From NCBI GenBank assembly GCA_900551775.1, contig URXI01000029.1:1-23637 (forward strand): a stretch of DNA of 23,637 bases, given 5' to 3'. A program made the position numbers and the translations under genes. Below, one piece after another: positions 6,838 through 15,521 of this stretch; the stretch's first letter is position 1, and every line of letters starts with the position of its first letter. The notes under the pieces are model-generated. The model searched no databases. It was not told the origin of the DNA and saw only the letters and a program-made list of their open reading frames with translations. Origin of the DNA: an uncultured Eubacterium sp. Its GTDB lineage: Bacteria > Bacillota > Clostridia > Peptostreptococcales > Anaerovoracaceae.

Positions 6838-7449
6838 TTAATATGACCTGGTATTGATATACTCTACAATTAAATTGGCAGCCTGTTCTTCTGATATGTA
6901 GCTGCTGTTGATCGCCAGGTTATAATTTGAAAAATGACCCCATTTCTGGCAAGTGTGATAGTTGTAATAATTTGCTCTTGCCTTATCGTAGGTCAATACA
7001 GTTTCTTTTGCCTTTTCCGCCGGAATGCCATATGTGTCTATACAGCGTTTGATACGATCTTCCAGCTCTGCATAGATAAAAATGTTGGTGACGCCCGGCA
7101 TATCTTTGAGGATATAATCCGCACATCTGCCGACGATGACGCCTTCTCCCGTATCTCCAATCTGATTGATGACATCAAACTGGGTAATGAACAGTTTCTC
7201 GTTGACCGAAACCGGTTCGCTCATCATGCCTTCGCCAAAGTTCATTGCCGAAGACAGACTGTAGGAAAAACTGCTCTTTGCTCTAAGCTCCGCTGTCTCC
7301 ACGATTTCTCTGGACAGCCCGCTCTTCTCTACGGCCATATCGATTATTTCTTTATCATAAAATGGAACACCCAGTTTCTCGGCAATGAGGCGTCCGATGA
7401 TCCTTCCGCCACTGCCATATTCTCTGCTTATTGTAACTAGTTTCTTCAT
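6838..7449 (-). CDS. Cytidylate-kinase-like family protein
   Basis: The 203-residue protein belongs to the AAA_26/cytidylate-kinase-like group common in Clostridia. The N-terminus VTISREYGSGGRIIGRLIA is the family's modified P-loop, followed by GVPFYDKEIIDMA. A second conserved block is EGVIVGRCADYIL near residues 103-115, and a third is YDKARANYYNYHTCQKWG near 155-172. It is cytoplasmic and expected to bind a nucleotide; the true substrate of this group is not settled and it should not be read as the essential Cmk. The ATG at 7449 has an AAAGGGTG site. It has its own promoter and precedes the small membrane-protein gene. Confidence 0.88.
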   Translation of the reverse strand: MKKLVTISREYGSGGRIIGRLIAEKLGVPFYDKEIIDMAVEKSGLSREIVETAELRAKSSFSYSLSSAMNFGEGMMSEPVSVNEKLFITQFDVINQIGDTGEGVIVGRCADYILKDMPGVTNIFIYAELEDRIKRCIDTYGIPAEKAKETVLTYDKARANYYNYHTCQKWGHFSNYNLAINSSYISEEQAANLIVEYINTRSY

Positions 7450-7493
7450 AAAAACACCCTTTCTATTTTTCTCTGACCTTCCCCCTTATGCAT

Positions 7494-7522
7494 ATTATAT
7501 ATCAAAATGCGCCTAAAGTGAA
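7494..7522 (-). promoter_or_regulatory. Promoter of the cytidylate-kinase-like gene
   Basis: On the minus strand TTCACT (7517-7522) and a perfect TATAAT (7494-7499) are spaced by 17 bases. The predicted start lies about 38 bases before the gene. Confidence 0.75.
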
Positions 7523-7611
7523 TGGAAATTATGTTAAAATATTTTAGAAATCAAAAATAAAAACCGCCGTCATCGGTATCTAATAGATATATAGACAAAA
7601 AGGAGGCGCAT

Positions 7612-8082
7612 ATGACAGAGGAACAATTTGCTCTTCACATAGAAGAAATCAAATACAAATTATATCGAACGGCCCTTTTGTATCTCGGTAACGAGACTTT
7701 GGCAGTGGATGCCGTAGACGAATCCGTATACAAAGCGCTTTGTTCGCTGAAGAAGCTGAGGCAGCCGGAATACTTCGACACCTGGATGATCAGAATTTTG
7801 ATCAACGAGTGCTGCAGGGAATTGAAACGTCAAAAGCGCCGCGGCAGCTTTGAGGAGTTTCCGGAGACGGCAGAAGAAGATTTTGACCGGCTGCCACTGA
7901 AAGAAGCCATCGCAAAGCTGCCGAAGGACTTGAAGGAAGTCATTATTTTAAGATATTTTTCAGGCTATACCTTGGTGGAGACTGCGGAAATCCTGCAGAT
8001 TCCTCAGGGAACGGCGGCCAGCCGGCAGCGCCGCGCTTTGTCGCTGCTCAGATTAGAATTAGAAGAGGAGGTGTCAAAATGA
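7612..8082 (+). CDS. ECF-type RNA polymerase sigma factor
   Basis: The protein has 156 residues, the usual size of an ECF sigma factor with only regions 2 and 4. Region 2 (about 8-75) ends in the DNA-contacting segment FDTWMIRILINECCRELKR; region 4 (about 96-150) carries LPKDLKEVIILRYFSGYTL and the HTH LVETAEILQIPQGTAASRQRR. The ATG at 7612 follows AAAAAGGAGG. Its stop overlaps the start of the membrane anti-sigma gene as ATGA, so the two are made together and the sigma factor is likely held at the membrane until a surface signal arrives. A possible ECF-type box (GAAATC followed 15 bases later by CGTCAT, 7546-7577 region) is too weak to call as a self-promoter. Confidence 0.93.
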   Translation: MTEEQFALHIEEIKYKLYRTALLYLGNETLAVDAVDESVYKALCSLKKLRQPEYFDTWMIRILINECCRELKRQKRRGSFEEFPETAEEDFDRLPLKEAIAKLPKDLKEVIILRYFSGYTLVETAEILQIPQGTAASRQRRALSLLRLELEEEVSK

Positions 8083-9383
8083 ATCGCAGAGACGAATACG
8101 CCAAACTGCTGCAGGAGCTGGGTCAGCCGGCTGCCGCCTTAGATGGCGCCTTGCAGAGAGCGCAGGCAAGGCGAAAAAGGAGAAACTGGGTCGCAAAGCC
8201 ATTGACCAGTTTTGCCGTCATATGTCTGACCTTCGTGCTGGCAGTCAACCTCTGCGCGCCAATTGCAGACGCCTGCTCCAAGATTCCTATCCTGAAAGAA
8301 TTGGCACAGGCTGTGACCTTCTCCAATTCTCTCTCAGAGGCAGTGGATAACGAATACGTGCAGCCGGTGGATTTGAAAGAGAGCAAAAACGGTGTCTCAG
8401 TCTCCGTGGAATACTTGATCGTCGACCAGAAGCAGGTCAATATCTTCTTTCGGGTCGATTCAGAAAAATACAGCCATCTCGCCATAGATCCTAAGATCAA
8501 AAACGCAGACGGCGGCTTCCTCTCCTGCTCCTATTCACTCAACGGCTGGGATGTAGAGAATGGAAGCCTACAGAGTATCACTGTGGATTTTACAGACCGG
8601 GATGTGCCGGATGCCATGGAGATGATATTAAAGCTGTACGACGAGGATGCACCTAAGGACACACCTGTGGAAGATCCTGAGTTTCCGGATGCGACTTATG
8701 ACCCGCCTCCATATATATCCGTCTTTCAGTTTCAGTTACATTTTGATCCTGCATTCACCGCCACAGGAAAGAAGATACCTGTCGATAAAACCGTGATGCT
8801 GGACGGTAAGAAGGTCACTTTTACAGATATCGAAATCTACCCGACGCACATGCGCATCGACGTCAAAACCGATACGTCCAATACCGCCTATCTGACCTAT
8901 CTGGATCTCTACATTTTAGCTGACGGCAGCAAAAAATTCAAGCCCGCAACAAACGGGATGACGGCTGTGGGAAGTACGGAGTCCATGGAGATGGATTCCT
9001 ATTACTGCGACAGCACCTATTTTCAGAAGGCAGAAAAGCTTTCCATCGTCGTCACCGGCGCCCGCTGGCTCGACAAAGACCACTACCGATATCACGTAGA
9101 CCTACGCACTGGCAAGTCGGAGAAACTGCCATATGGAATCAAAATTCTCTCGACCAAGCAGAAGGATAACCGCTGGAAGATCAGATTTGACAATACTAAA
9201 ATGCCAGCAGAGCAGTGGATCAGTCATATCTGTGACAGCAACGGGAAGATATACGATATCAACATGCGGGATTCCCTGGGCAGCATCTACTTCGAAGATT
9301 ATCCCGAAGAGGAAGCCTGGATCGTGCCTTATTATAACCGGGATTGGAAGCCCGATTCGCCAGTAAAGGTGGGAATCAACTAA
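8079..9383 (+). CDS. DUF4179 membrane-bound anti-sigma factor
   Basis: The 434-residue protein has a basic cytoplasmic N-terminus (1-40), one transmembrane segment (about 41-62, FAVICLTFVLAVNLCAP) and a long extracellular part. The segment after the membrane span, with the regularly hydrophobic stretch KIPILKELAQAVTFS and GVSVSVEYLIVDQKQVNIFF, matches DUF4179 proteins as I know them, which accompany ECF sigma genes in Clostridia and Bacilli. No His-Cys zinc (ZAS) motif is present, so the short N-terminal helix region must hold the sigma factor. The start overlaps the sigma stop by four bases. The signal sensed is unknown. No clear terminator was found after the stop. Confidence 0.85.
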   Translation: MNRRDEYAKLLQELGQPAAALDGALQRAQARRKRRNWVAKPLTSFAVICLTFVLAVNLCAPIADACSKIPILKELAQAVTFSNSLSEAVDNEYVQPVDLKESKNGVSVSVEYLIVDQKQVNIFFRVDSEKYSHLAIDPKIKNADGGFLSCSYSLNGWDVENGSLQSITVDFTDRDVPDAMEMILKLYDEDAPKDTPVEDPEFPDATYDPPPYISVFQFQLHFDPAFTATGKKIPVDKTVMLDGKKVTFTDIEIYPTHMRIDVKTDTSNTAYLTYLDLYILADGSKKFKPATNGMTAVGSTESMEMDSYYCDSTYFQKAEKLSIVVTGARWLDKDHYRYHVDLRTGKSEKLPYGIKILSTKQKDNRWKIRFDNTKMPAEQWISHICDSNGKIYDINMRDSLGSIYFEDYPEEEAWIVPYYNRDWKPDSPVKVGIN

Positions 9384-9481
9384 GAAGCAAGAGGAACAGT
9401 CCGGTCTGCACCATCTGCAGAACTGGATAAAATGTAGCGGCAGCCTGCGAGATTTCTAACACGGCCAAGAGTTTACCCTGC

Positions 9482-9613
9482 CTAGTTGAACATTTTCTGA
9501 ATGCGATGGGGCAGGGTAGGCATGACCGTGTCGCTAAACAGAGCGTAAAGACCTGCAAGCAACAATGCGCCAATAACAACCGCAATCAAAATTTTTACGG
9601 CTTTTCTGAACCT
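9482..9613 (-). pseudogene. C-terminal remnant of a DUF6133-like conjugative-element membrane protein
   Basis: The frame that ends at 9482 reads AVKILIAVVIGALLLAGLY and then ALFSDTVMPTLPHRIQKMF, one transmembrane helix followed by a short conserved tail. From memory this matches the end of small DUF6133 proteins found in transfer regions of Clostridial integrative conjugative elements, which normally begin with an Arg/Ala-rich and Gly-rich segment ending in YVDTAVKIL. Here that beginning is missing: the frame comes directly from an RloB-like fragment (junction about 9604-9616). It is probably a scar of a deletion that joined two genes. Confidence 0.6.
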
Positions 9614-9840
9614 TGAATGTACACCGTTTTTCTCCGCCGTCCATATAATCTCATCAAATCCTTTCACCTGATCCCGATCAAATACAATCCATGGTTCCGG
9701 TATTGTGATTCCTTACCGACAAGCTCCAGAGTTCTTTTTACCAGTTCCACCGTCTTGGCCTTCTCCACCTTGATAATCAGCCGGTCTTTCCTCTTGCCGG
9801 CCCTGCGGTCGCTGGGCTTTCCTCCACTCTTATTCGCCAT
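9614..9840 (-). pseudogene. Decayed RloB-like (AbiLii-type) gene fragment
   Basis: The ATG at 9840 overlaps the end of the ATPase gene by 11 bases and has GGGGAGG nearby, as expected for rloB after rloA. The reading frame MANKSGGKPSDRRAGKRKDR then LIIKVEKAKTVELVKRTLEL has the basic start and first strand of RloB, but stops after 58 codons at 9664. Shifting by one base near 9711-9715 restores a second RloB-like block, GITIPEPWIVFDRDQ with VKGFDEIIWTAEKNGVHS, equivalent to the family's WVVFDxD core. The segment between the first strand and KTVELVKRT is much shorter than in intact RloB (EGxxTEPxYF missing), and the SNPCFELW end is gone. So there is an internal deletion, a one-base shift and a lost C-terminus; not functional. 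Confidence 0.68.
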
Positions 9841-11125
9841 CCGTGCTCCTCCCCTTTAACATTTCCATAGGCCGGAGCGCAGGGATAGCGCCATAGCTGC
9901 CCGTCAGGTAATTCTTTGCCAGCGCTTCATCACGGCGTACCTTGTTTCCGTTTTCATCCTTAAAATCAGCAAGGGAGTACAAATCGGAAACTCCATTCTG
10001 ATTCTTGTCCACCAGCCATATCTCATCCCGGCGCAACAACTCATTGGATAACTGCCAGATGTCATGTGTGGTAAAAATCATCTGTGCATGGTTGGTATTG
10101 ATTTCCGGCGACAAAAAAGTCAATATGATATTTCTAACCAATAACGGATGAAGTCTTGCATTCAGTTCATCTACAAACAAGGTTCCGCCAGTATCAAGCA
10201 CCTCTTTCAAAGAGGGATATAAGGCAAACATCTTCAACGTTCCACCGGATTCACTTTTCAAAGGTATAGATTCAAATTCATCACAATCCGCCATCTTATG
10301 CAGTGCATCAATCTTATAACTCAGATCGGACTCTTTTTCGATTTCCCTCTGAACTTCCTCCACTTTAAAATCACGAATGGCATTATCAAATGATGCAAAA
10401 TAATTCACCACATTGCTCTGTATTTTCCTGCTTGTGGTAAAACCTTTCGGCAGCACCTGGGAACGGAAAAAGTTCTCTGCGGGATTTCCGAAGTCCACAA
10501 CCTCGTTATTCAGAAACCAGTCCCTTACCTTTTTCAGTTTCGATATCTTCAGCTTTGCCCCTAGCGATACAATCAAAGTCTCCTTTTCCAATGCGACCTT
10601 TATATTTTCAATGCTGCTCTTCGGCAACCCGTTTCCTTCCAGTTCTTCTCCCTTTTTTCGGTAGAAAATAGTCTTATACTTGTTTCTCGCAGTCTTGGCC
10701 TTAGAATAAAACCATTCCTCTACCACTTCGTCATTCTGCAGCGCAAACCCATACTGATAAATTCTCCCAGTATTCTCCGAATTATCAACAAAGAACACCT
10801 CAAAGGTTGATTCCTCACTCCTGCTCTTGCTGTCAAACAAAAACGGGCTTACCCTGATGTAATCCGAATCTGCTTTTTGCCTGCTGTCGCTTTCACCGCC
10901 AAACTTAAAGGATTCCTCCACATAATAGCTCATAAATCTAAAAGCATCGTAAATGTTAGACTTTCCACTGGCATTTGCACCATAAATGGCCGCAACCTTT
11001 AGCAGCTTATCATTTGCCATCTCCACCACATGATCTTCATGCTCCGTTATCTTTGTAGCCGACAAATCCAGGGATACCTCATCCCAGAAGGATCTAAAAT
11101 TTTTAAAGTTAAACTGTATCAGCAT
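9830..11125 (-). CDS. AAA ATPase of the RloA/AbiLi type (OLD/SMC-like)
   Basis: The 431-residue protein begins MLIQFNFKNFRSF, the usual start of this ATPase family. It has Walker A GANASGKS at residues 49-56, an ABC-type signature region SESGGTLKMFAL at 291-302, Walker B TLFVDELNARLHP at 315-327 with Glu320 as the likely catalytic base, and the switch motif TTHD at 352-355. In complete RloAB or AbiL systems this protein works with RloB in abortive-infection style phage defence. Here the adjacent RloB gene is broken, so the system is probably inactive unless the ATPase has another partner. The ATG at 11125 has an AAAGGAG site; a good promoter lies upstream. Confidence 0.88.
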   Translation of the reverse strand: MLIQFNFKNFRSFWDEVSLDLSATKITEHEDHVVEMANDKLLKVAAIYGANASGKSNIYDAFRFMSYYVEESFKFGGESDSRQKADSDYIRVSPFLFDSKSRSEESTFEVFFVDNSENTGRIYQYGFALQNDEVVEEWFYSKAKTARNKYKTIFYRKKGEELEGNGLPKSSIENIKVALEKETLIVSLGAKLKISKLKKVRDWFLNNEVVDFGNPAENFFRSQVLPKGFTTSRKIQSNVVNYFASFDNAIRDFKVEEVQREIEKESDLSYKIDALHKMADCDEFESIPLKSESGGTLKMFALYPSLKEVLDTGGTLFVDELNARLHPLLVRNIILTFLSPEINTNHAQMIFTTHDIWQLSNELLRRDEIWLVDKNQNGVSDLYSLADFKDENGNKVRRDEALAKNYLTGSYGAIPALRPMEMLKGRSTDGE

Positions 11126-11167
11126 GGTACTCTCCTTTATTTCACACTCTTTTACGCTCTTACTCTT

Positions 11168-11195
11168 ATTATATGCCTTTTTCTCGATAAATCAA
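11168..11195 (-). promoter_or_regulatory. Promoter of the RloA-type ATPase gene
   Basis: On the minus strand TTGATT (11190-11195) and a perfect TATAAT (11168-11173) are 16 bases apart, with the start of transcription about 36 bases before the gene. Confidence 0.75.
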
Positions 11196-11271
11196 CATCT
11201 ATTTTCATTTATTCTGTATTTATATGTATATTTTTATTCCCTTAAAATGAAAATCCCCTAACCTGCCCGCC

Positions 11272-11313
11272 AAAAAAACAGGAGCAGCTCCCCCTGGGGC
11301 ATTGCTCCTGTTT
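11272..11313 (-). terminator. Intrinsic terminator of the MarR-ABC exporter operon
   Basis: An 11-bp stem, 11276-11286 with 11303-11313, encloses a CCCC/GGGG inner pair. On the minus strand it runs into seven T residues. It follows the second exporter gene by 20 bases. Confidence 0.93.
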
Positions 11314-11332
11314 CATCTATATCAACCAAATC

Positions 11333-13204
11333 TTACACTGCTTCTTCTGCCTCTTCAAACTGCGAATTGTACAGATCTGCATAGAATCCGTTCTGCGCCA
11401 GCAGCTCTTCGTGGCTGCCCTGTTCGATGATGTCTCCATCCTTCATGACCAGAATCAGATCTGCATTTCTGATCGTAGACAACCTGTGGGCGATGATAAA
11501 GCTGGTTCTGCCCTCCATCAGATTATCCATGGCCTTCTGGATTCGCTCTTCTGTACGAGTATCTACCGAAGAAGTGGCTTCATCCAGAATCAGCACCCTG
11601 TTATCCGCCAAAATCGCTCTGGCGATGGTCAGCAATTGTTTCTGCCCCTGAGATACGTTGGAAGCATCCTCGTTGAGTTCCATATCGTAGCCGCCCGGCA
11701 GCGTCCTGATGAAGTGATCCGCATAAGCCGCATCTGCCGCCTTCATGACCTCTTCATCTGTAGCATCCAGTCTGCCGTAGCGGATATTCTCCATGATGCT
11801 GCCCTTGAACAACCAGGTATCCTGCAGAACCATGCCGAAGTAATCACGCAGCTCCTGTCGGTTAAATTGCCGGATGTCGTGACCGTCCAAGGTGATGCTG
11901 CCCTCTTGCACGTCGTAGAAACGCATCAGCAGTTTCACAATCGTAGTCTTGCCTGCGCCAGTCGGTCCTACAATGGCGATTTTCTGCCCCGGTTTCACGT
12001 CTGCACTGAAATCTTTGATGATGACCTGCTCAGGATCATAACCGAACCGGACGTGGTCAAATTTGACGGCGCCTTGCGGGTTCTCCAGATGAACAGCGTT
12101 CACAACCGTCTGATCCTCTTCCTCTTCTGCCAGGAATTCAAATACTCGCTCCGATGCCGCCGTCATGGACTGCACCTGGTTGATAACCTGGGCGATCTGC
12201 TGAATCGGCTGGGTAAAGTTCTTTACGTACTGAATAAAAGCCTGGATGTCACCGATACCGATGGTTCCCTTGATAGCGAGAATTCCGCCGGAAATTGCAA
12301 CACCCACATATCCCAGATTACCCACGAACATCATAATTGGGTGCATCATGCCCGACAGAAACTGAGACTTCCACGCCGAATTGTACAGCGTCTTGTTCGT
12401 CTCGTTGAAAGTATCAATGGTTTCTTCTTCTTTATTGAAAGCTTTGATGACCAGATGGCCCGCAAAAGTCTCTTCTACCTGACCGTTGATCACGCCCAGA
12501 TACTTCTGCTGAGAGCGGAAATGCTTCTGCGAAAACTTGACGACCACAGACATCAAAATCGCCGAAATCGGCAGGATGACAAAGGCGATCAGCGTCATCA
12601 AAGGCGAAATGGTCAGCATCATGACGATGACACCGATGATGGTCGCCGTGGAGGTGATGATCTGCGTCACACTTTGATTGAGTCCCTGCCCCAGAGTATC
12701 AACGTCGTTGGTGATTCTCGAAAGCACTTCGCCGTAAGTTCTGCTCTCGAAATATTTCATCGGCATACGGTTGATTTTCTCTGAAATCTCCTTACGCATG
12801 CGGTAACAGATCTTCTGCGTCACGCCCGTCATGATCCAGCCCTGGACAAAGGTAAATACCGCGCTGGCAAGATACAGCCCCAGGGTGAACAGCAGAATCT
12901 GCAGAATCCGGTCAAAGTCAATGCCGCCGGTGCCGCCGATCTTCCGCATCAGGCCCTCTGCCAGTTCTGTAGTGGCGCGGCCCATGACCTTGGGTCCCAT
13001 GACGTTAAATACGGTAGATGCCGCCGCAAAGATGATGACGATCAAAATCGCAAATTTATACTTACCGATGTAAGCCAGCAGCTTCTTAAATGAACCCTTG
13101 AAGTCTTTTGCTTTTTCGCCAGGCATCATGCCCTTGCCGGGTCCTCCCATGGGTCCCCGCGGACGCCTTCTTGGCATTTTAAAGTCATGTTCTCTTTCGC
13201 TCAT
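11333..13204 (-). CDS. Heterodimeric multidrug ABC exporter, subunit with the consensus Walker B (TM288/LmrD/YheH type)
   Basis: This 623-residue half-transporter has a Pro/Gly/Arg-rich start (1-35), six transmembrane helices (about 50-340) and a nucleotide-binding domain: Walker A GPTGAGKTT 413-421, signature NVSQGQKQL 516-524, Walker B RVLILDEATSSVD 536-548 with catalytic Glu542, and switch His573. Gln in the signature (SQGQ) is typical of the partner that completes the degenerate site in heterodimeric exporters such as TM287/288. It begins one base after the stop of the other subunit, with a GAGGAGGTGAG site inside that gene. The pair should sit in the cytoplasmic membrane and export drugs or other hydrophobic compounds; the substrate is not known. 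Confidence 0.94.
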   Translation of the reverse strand: MSEREHDFKMPRRRPRGPMGGPGKGMMPGEKAKDFKGSFKKLLAYIGKYKFAILIVIIFAAASTVFNVMGPKVMGRATTELAEGLMRKIGGTGGIDFDRILQILLFTLGLYLASAVFTFVQGWIMTGVTQKICYRMRKEISEKINRMPMKYFESRTYGEVLSRITNDVDTLGQGLNQSVTQIITSTATIIGVIVMMLTISPLMTLIAFVILPISAILMSVVVKFSQKHFRSQQKYLGVINGQVEETFAGHLVIKAFNKEEETIDTFNETNKTLYNSAWKSQFLSGMMHPIMMFVGNLGYVGVAISGGILAIKGTIGIGDIQAFIQYVKNFTQPIQQIAQVINQVQSMTAASERVFEFLAEEEEDQTVVNAVHLENPQGAVKFDHVRFGYDPEQVIIKDFSADVKPGQKIAIVGPTGAGKTTIVKLLMRFYDVQEGSITLDGHDIRQFNRQELRDYFGMVLQDTWLFKGSIMENIRYGRLDATDEEVMKAADAAYADHFIRTLPGGYDMELNEDASNVSQGQKQLLTIARAILADNRVLILDEATSSVDTRTEERIQKAMDNLMEGRTSFIIAHRLSTIRNADLILVMKDGDIIEQGSHEELLAQNGFYADLYNSQFEEAEEAV

Positions 13205-13205
13205 A

Positions 13206-15521
13206 CTAGCTCACCTCCTCTTCTATCCCAAGTTCCTTCGCAGAGAGCTGTGATTTTGCAATCTGCTGGTACACTTCACAATTTGCAAGTAGTTCTTCGT
13301 GAGTCCCCTTGCCTACGATTTCTCCATCATCTAATACCAGAATCTGGTCCGCGTGGAGAATGGTGCTGATTCTCTGCGCAACGATGATTTCTGTGCAGCC
13401 CGCCACCTTTGTGTCCAGAGCCTTTCTCAGTTTGGCGTCGGTTTTCATGTCCAGTGCGGAAAAGCTGTCGTCAAAGACAAATACCTGCGGTTCCTTGGCG
13501 ATGGCTCTGGCGATGGCAAGTCTCTGCTTCTGCCCGCCGGACACGTTGCTTCCCCCCTGAGAGATATAGCTGTCGTATTTTTCATCCTTCTCTTCGATGA
13601 AGTCATCAGCCTGTGCGATTTCAGCCGCAGAACGTATCTGCGCGTCAGATGCATCTTTGTTGCCAAAACGCAGGTTGCTGGCAATGGTACCTGAGAAGAG
13701 AACGCCCTTCTGCGGGACAAAACCGACCTCATCACGCAGCTTTTTCATAGAAATGTTTCTGATATCCGCGCCATCTAATGTGATGCTTCCCGAAGTGACA
13801 TCATAAAAACGCGGAATCAAGTTAACCAAGGTACTCTTGCCCGAACCAGTGCTTCCGATGATGGCAGTCACTTTGCCAGGCTCCGCCCTGAAGCTGATGT
13901 CGTGGAGGACATCTTCTTTGGCGTTTGGATACTTGAAGCAGACATTGGAGAATTCCAAAACACCTTTTGTTTCTGCGATTTCTTTTGGTTCTGCCGGATC
14001 TTCTATAGACGAATGGGTTCTGATGACCTCGTCGATACGATCAGCCGCAACACCTGCTCTCGGCAGCATGATGGACATCATCGTCAGCATCAGGAAGGCC
14101 ATGACGATCTGCATGGAATAGGTGATGAACGCCGTCATCGCGCCGACCTGCAGATCACCCGCATCAATTCTGTGAGCAGAGACCCACATGATCAGGATGA
14201 CCACGCAGTTCATGATCATCATCATGCCCGGCATCATAAACGTCATGACACGGTTGGTAAAGAGCTGGGTTTTCTTCAGGTTCTGGTTTGCCTCGTCAAA
14301 ACGCTGTTCTTCTGTCTGCTCTCTGCCAAAGGCGCGGATGACGGAAAGTCCGGTCAGAATCTCTCTGGAAACCAGGTTTAAGCCGTCCACCAGCTTCTGC
14401 ATGATCTTGAACTTCGGCATGGTGATGGAAACCAGAATTCCCACAAAGCCCATGATGACTACGACAGCCAGTGCGATGATCCATTCCATTCGTGCACCGG
14501 TCTGTGCCACTTTATAAACGCCGCCAAGTCCGATAATCGGTGCATAGAGCACGATACGGAGCATCATCGCCGTTACCATCTGAATCTGCTGTACGTCATT
14601 GGTGCTCCTTGTAATCAGCGACGCGGTAGAGAATTTATCCATCTCCGCATTGGAGAAACCGACCACATTGCGGAAGACTTTCCCCCTGACATCCCGACCC
14701 ACGCCGGCGCCGACTCTGGCAGCCAGGAAGGATACTAAAATTGCCGCCGCCAGCATCAGCAATGCCATCATGAACATCTTCAGTCCTTCGGACCAGAGAT
14801 AGCTCACTTGCATATCGTCCACATCAAGACCGGCGGCTTCGTTGCAGGAGACCGCGTAAGCCACGCCCATGGAGTGGAGAGTTTCTGCACCTGTTGTAGA
14901 GATCATATCCTCCATGGACTTTCTCGACTCTTTCTGCATAGAAGCGTCAATCTGACCGCTTGCGATCATCTTTTCCATCAAAGGCCGCATATCTACATAC
15001 GCAGCCATGTTGCCCTCTTCATCCTCAGCCTTGAAGCTGTCGATCTCTGTGTGCATCAGCTTTTCGATATCGCTGATGGACATCTCGTCAATCTGCGCAG
15101 CCATCGGTGCTGTCTGCGGATTTTTTTCCATAGTCTCTTTTATGGTATCTTTGAAATCAGCCTCGCTCATATGGCCCAGCTGATAGGTCAGAACGATGGA
15201 TGTCAGCAGTTTGTCATCCAAATCATCCAGTTCCTTTTCGTCAGTTACGTTCAGGTGATAGAGATCACCCTCTTCTGTGTAAGCACTCTGCCAGAGATCT
15301 TTCTCATCGTCGTTCATGAAGATCTGCGCCTCCCTGAACTCCTTTGATGTGATTTTCTCTGGCGTGATATGCTCTACGCCCCCGTTCTGAATTCCTACAT
15401 CTATAATGTCCGATGTATACTGTGGCAGTGACAGGTCACAATAGGCCTGCACCACCAGCAGCAGTACGATCAGAATGATAGTTTTCCAGTAGGGAATCAG
15501 ATTCTTAAATATTCTCTTCAT
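13206..15521 (-). CDS. Heterodimeric multidrug ABC exporter, degenerate-site subunit with a large extracellular insertion (TM287/LmrC/YheI type)
   Basis: At 771 residues it is nearly 200 longer than a normal half-exporter. The extra length is a hydrophilic, acidic, probably helical insertion (about 45-240) between the first and second transmembrane helices, so it should lie outside the cell. The nucleotide domain has Walker A GSTGSGKST 556-564, signature NVSGGQKQR 659-667 and Walker B VFVFDDSFSALD 680-691, with Asp685 where the catalytic Glu is expected. The switch His is replaced by Gln716 (AQRIST). Both changes mark the non-hydrolysing site of heterodimeric exporters. The start overlaps the MarR gene by 17 bases, so the regulator controls its own exporter. 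Confidence 0.93.
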   Translation of the reverse strand: MKRIFKNLIPYWKTIILIVLLLVVQAYCDLSLPQYTSDIIDVGIQNGGVEHITPEKITSKEFREAQIFMNDDEKDLWQSAYTEEGDLYHLNVTDEKELDDLDDKLLTSIVLTYQLGHMSEADFKDTIKETMEKNPQTAPMAAQIDEMSISDIEKLMHTEIDSFKAEDEEGNMAAYVDMRPLMEKMIASGQIDASMQKESRKSMEDMISTTGAETLHSMGVAYAVSCNEAAGLDVDDMQVSYLWSEGLKMFMMALLMLAAAILVSFLAARVGAGVGRDVRGKVFRNVVGFSNAEMDKFSTASLITRSTNDVQQIQMVTAMMLRIVLYAPIIGLGGVYKVAQTGARMEWIIALAVVVIMGFVGILVSITMPKFKIMQKLVDGLNLVSREILTGLSVIRAFGREQTEEQRFDEANQNLKKTQLFTNRVMTFMMPGMMMIMNCVVILIMWVSAHRIDAGDLQVGAMTAFITYSMQIVMAFLMLTMMSIMLPRAGVAADRIDEVIRTHSSIEDPAEPKEIAETKGVLEFSNVCFKYPNAKEDVLHDISFRAEPGKVTAIIGSTGSGKSTLVNLIPRFYDVTSGSITLDGADIRNISMKKLRDEVGFVPQKGVLFSGTIASNLRFGNKDASDAQIRSAAEIAQADDFIEEKDEKYDSYISQGGSNVSGGQKQRLAIARAIAKEPQVFVFDDSFSALDMKTDAKLRKALDTKVAGCTEIIVAQRISTILHADQILVLDDGEIVGKGTHEELLANCEVYQQIAKSQLSAKELGIEEEVS

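Noticed and set aside
7540..7600. ECF-type autoregulated promoter before the sigma gene
   Set aside because: Candidate boxes have poor spacing and weak match; neither a sigma-A nor an ECF promoter could be supported.
9376..9585. Minus-strand frame with a hydrophobic end next to the DUF6133-like remnant
   Set aside because: It could be another piece of a mobile element, but it overlaps the remnant in a different frame, has no ribosome site and I recognise no family.
11411..12784. Long open frame (457 codons) opposite the ABC exporter gene
   Set aside because: The product is His/Arg-rich with no recognisable domain; the opposite strand encodes a clear ABC subunit with all motifs.
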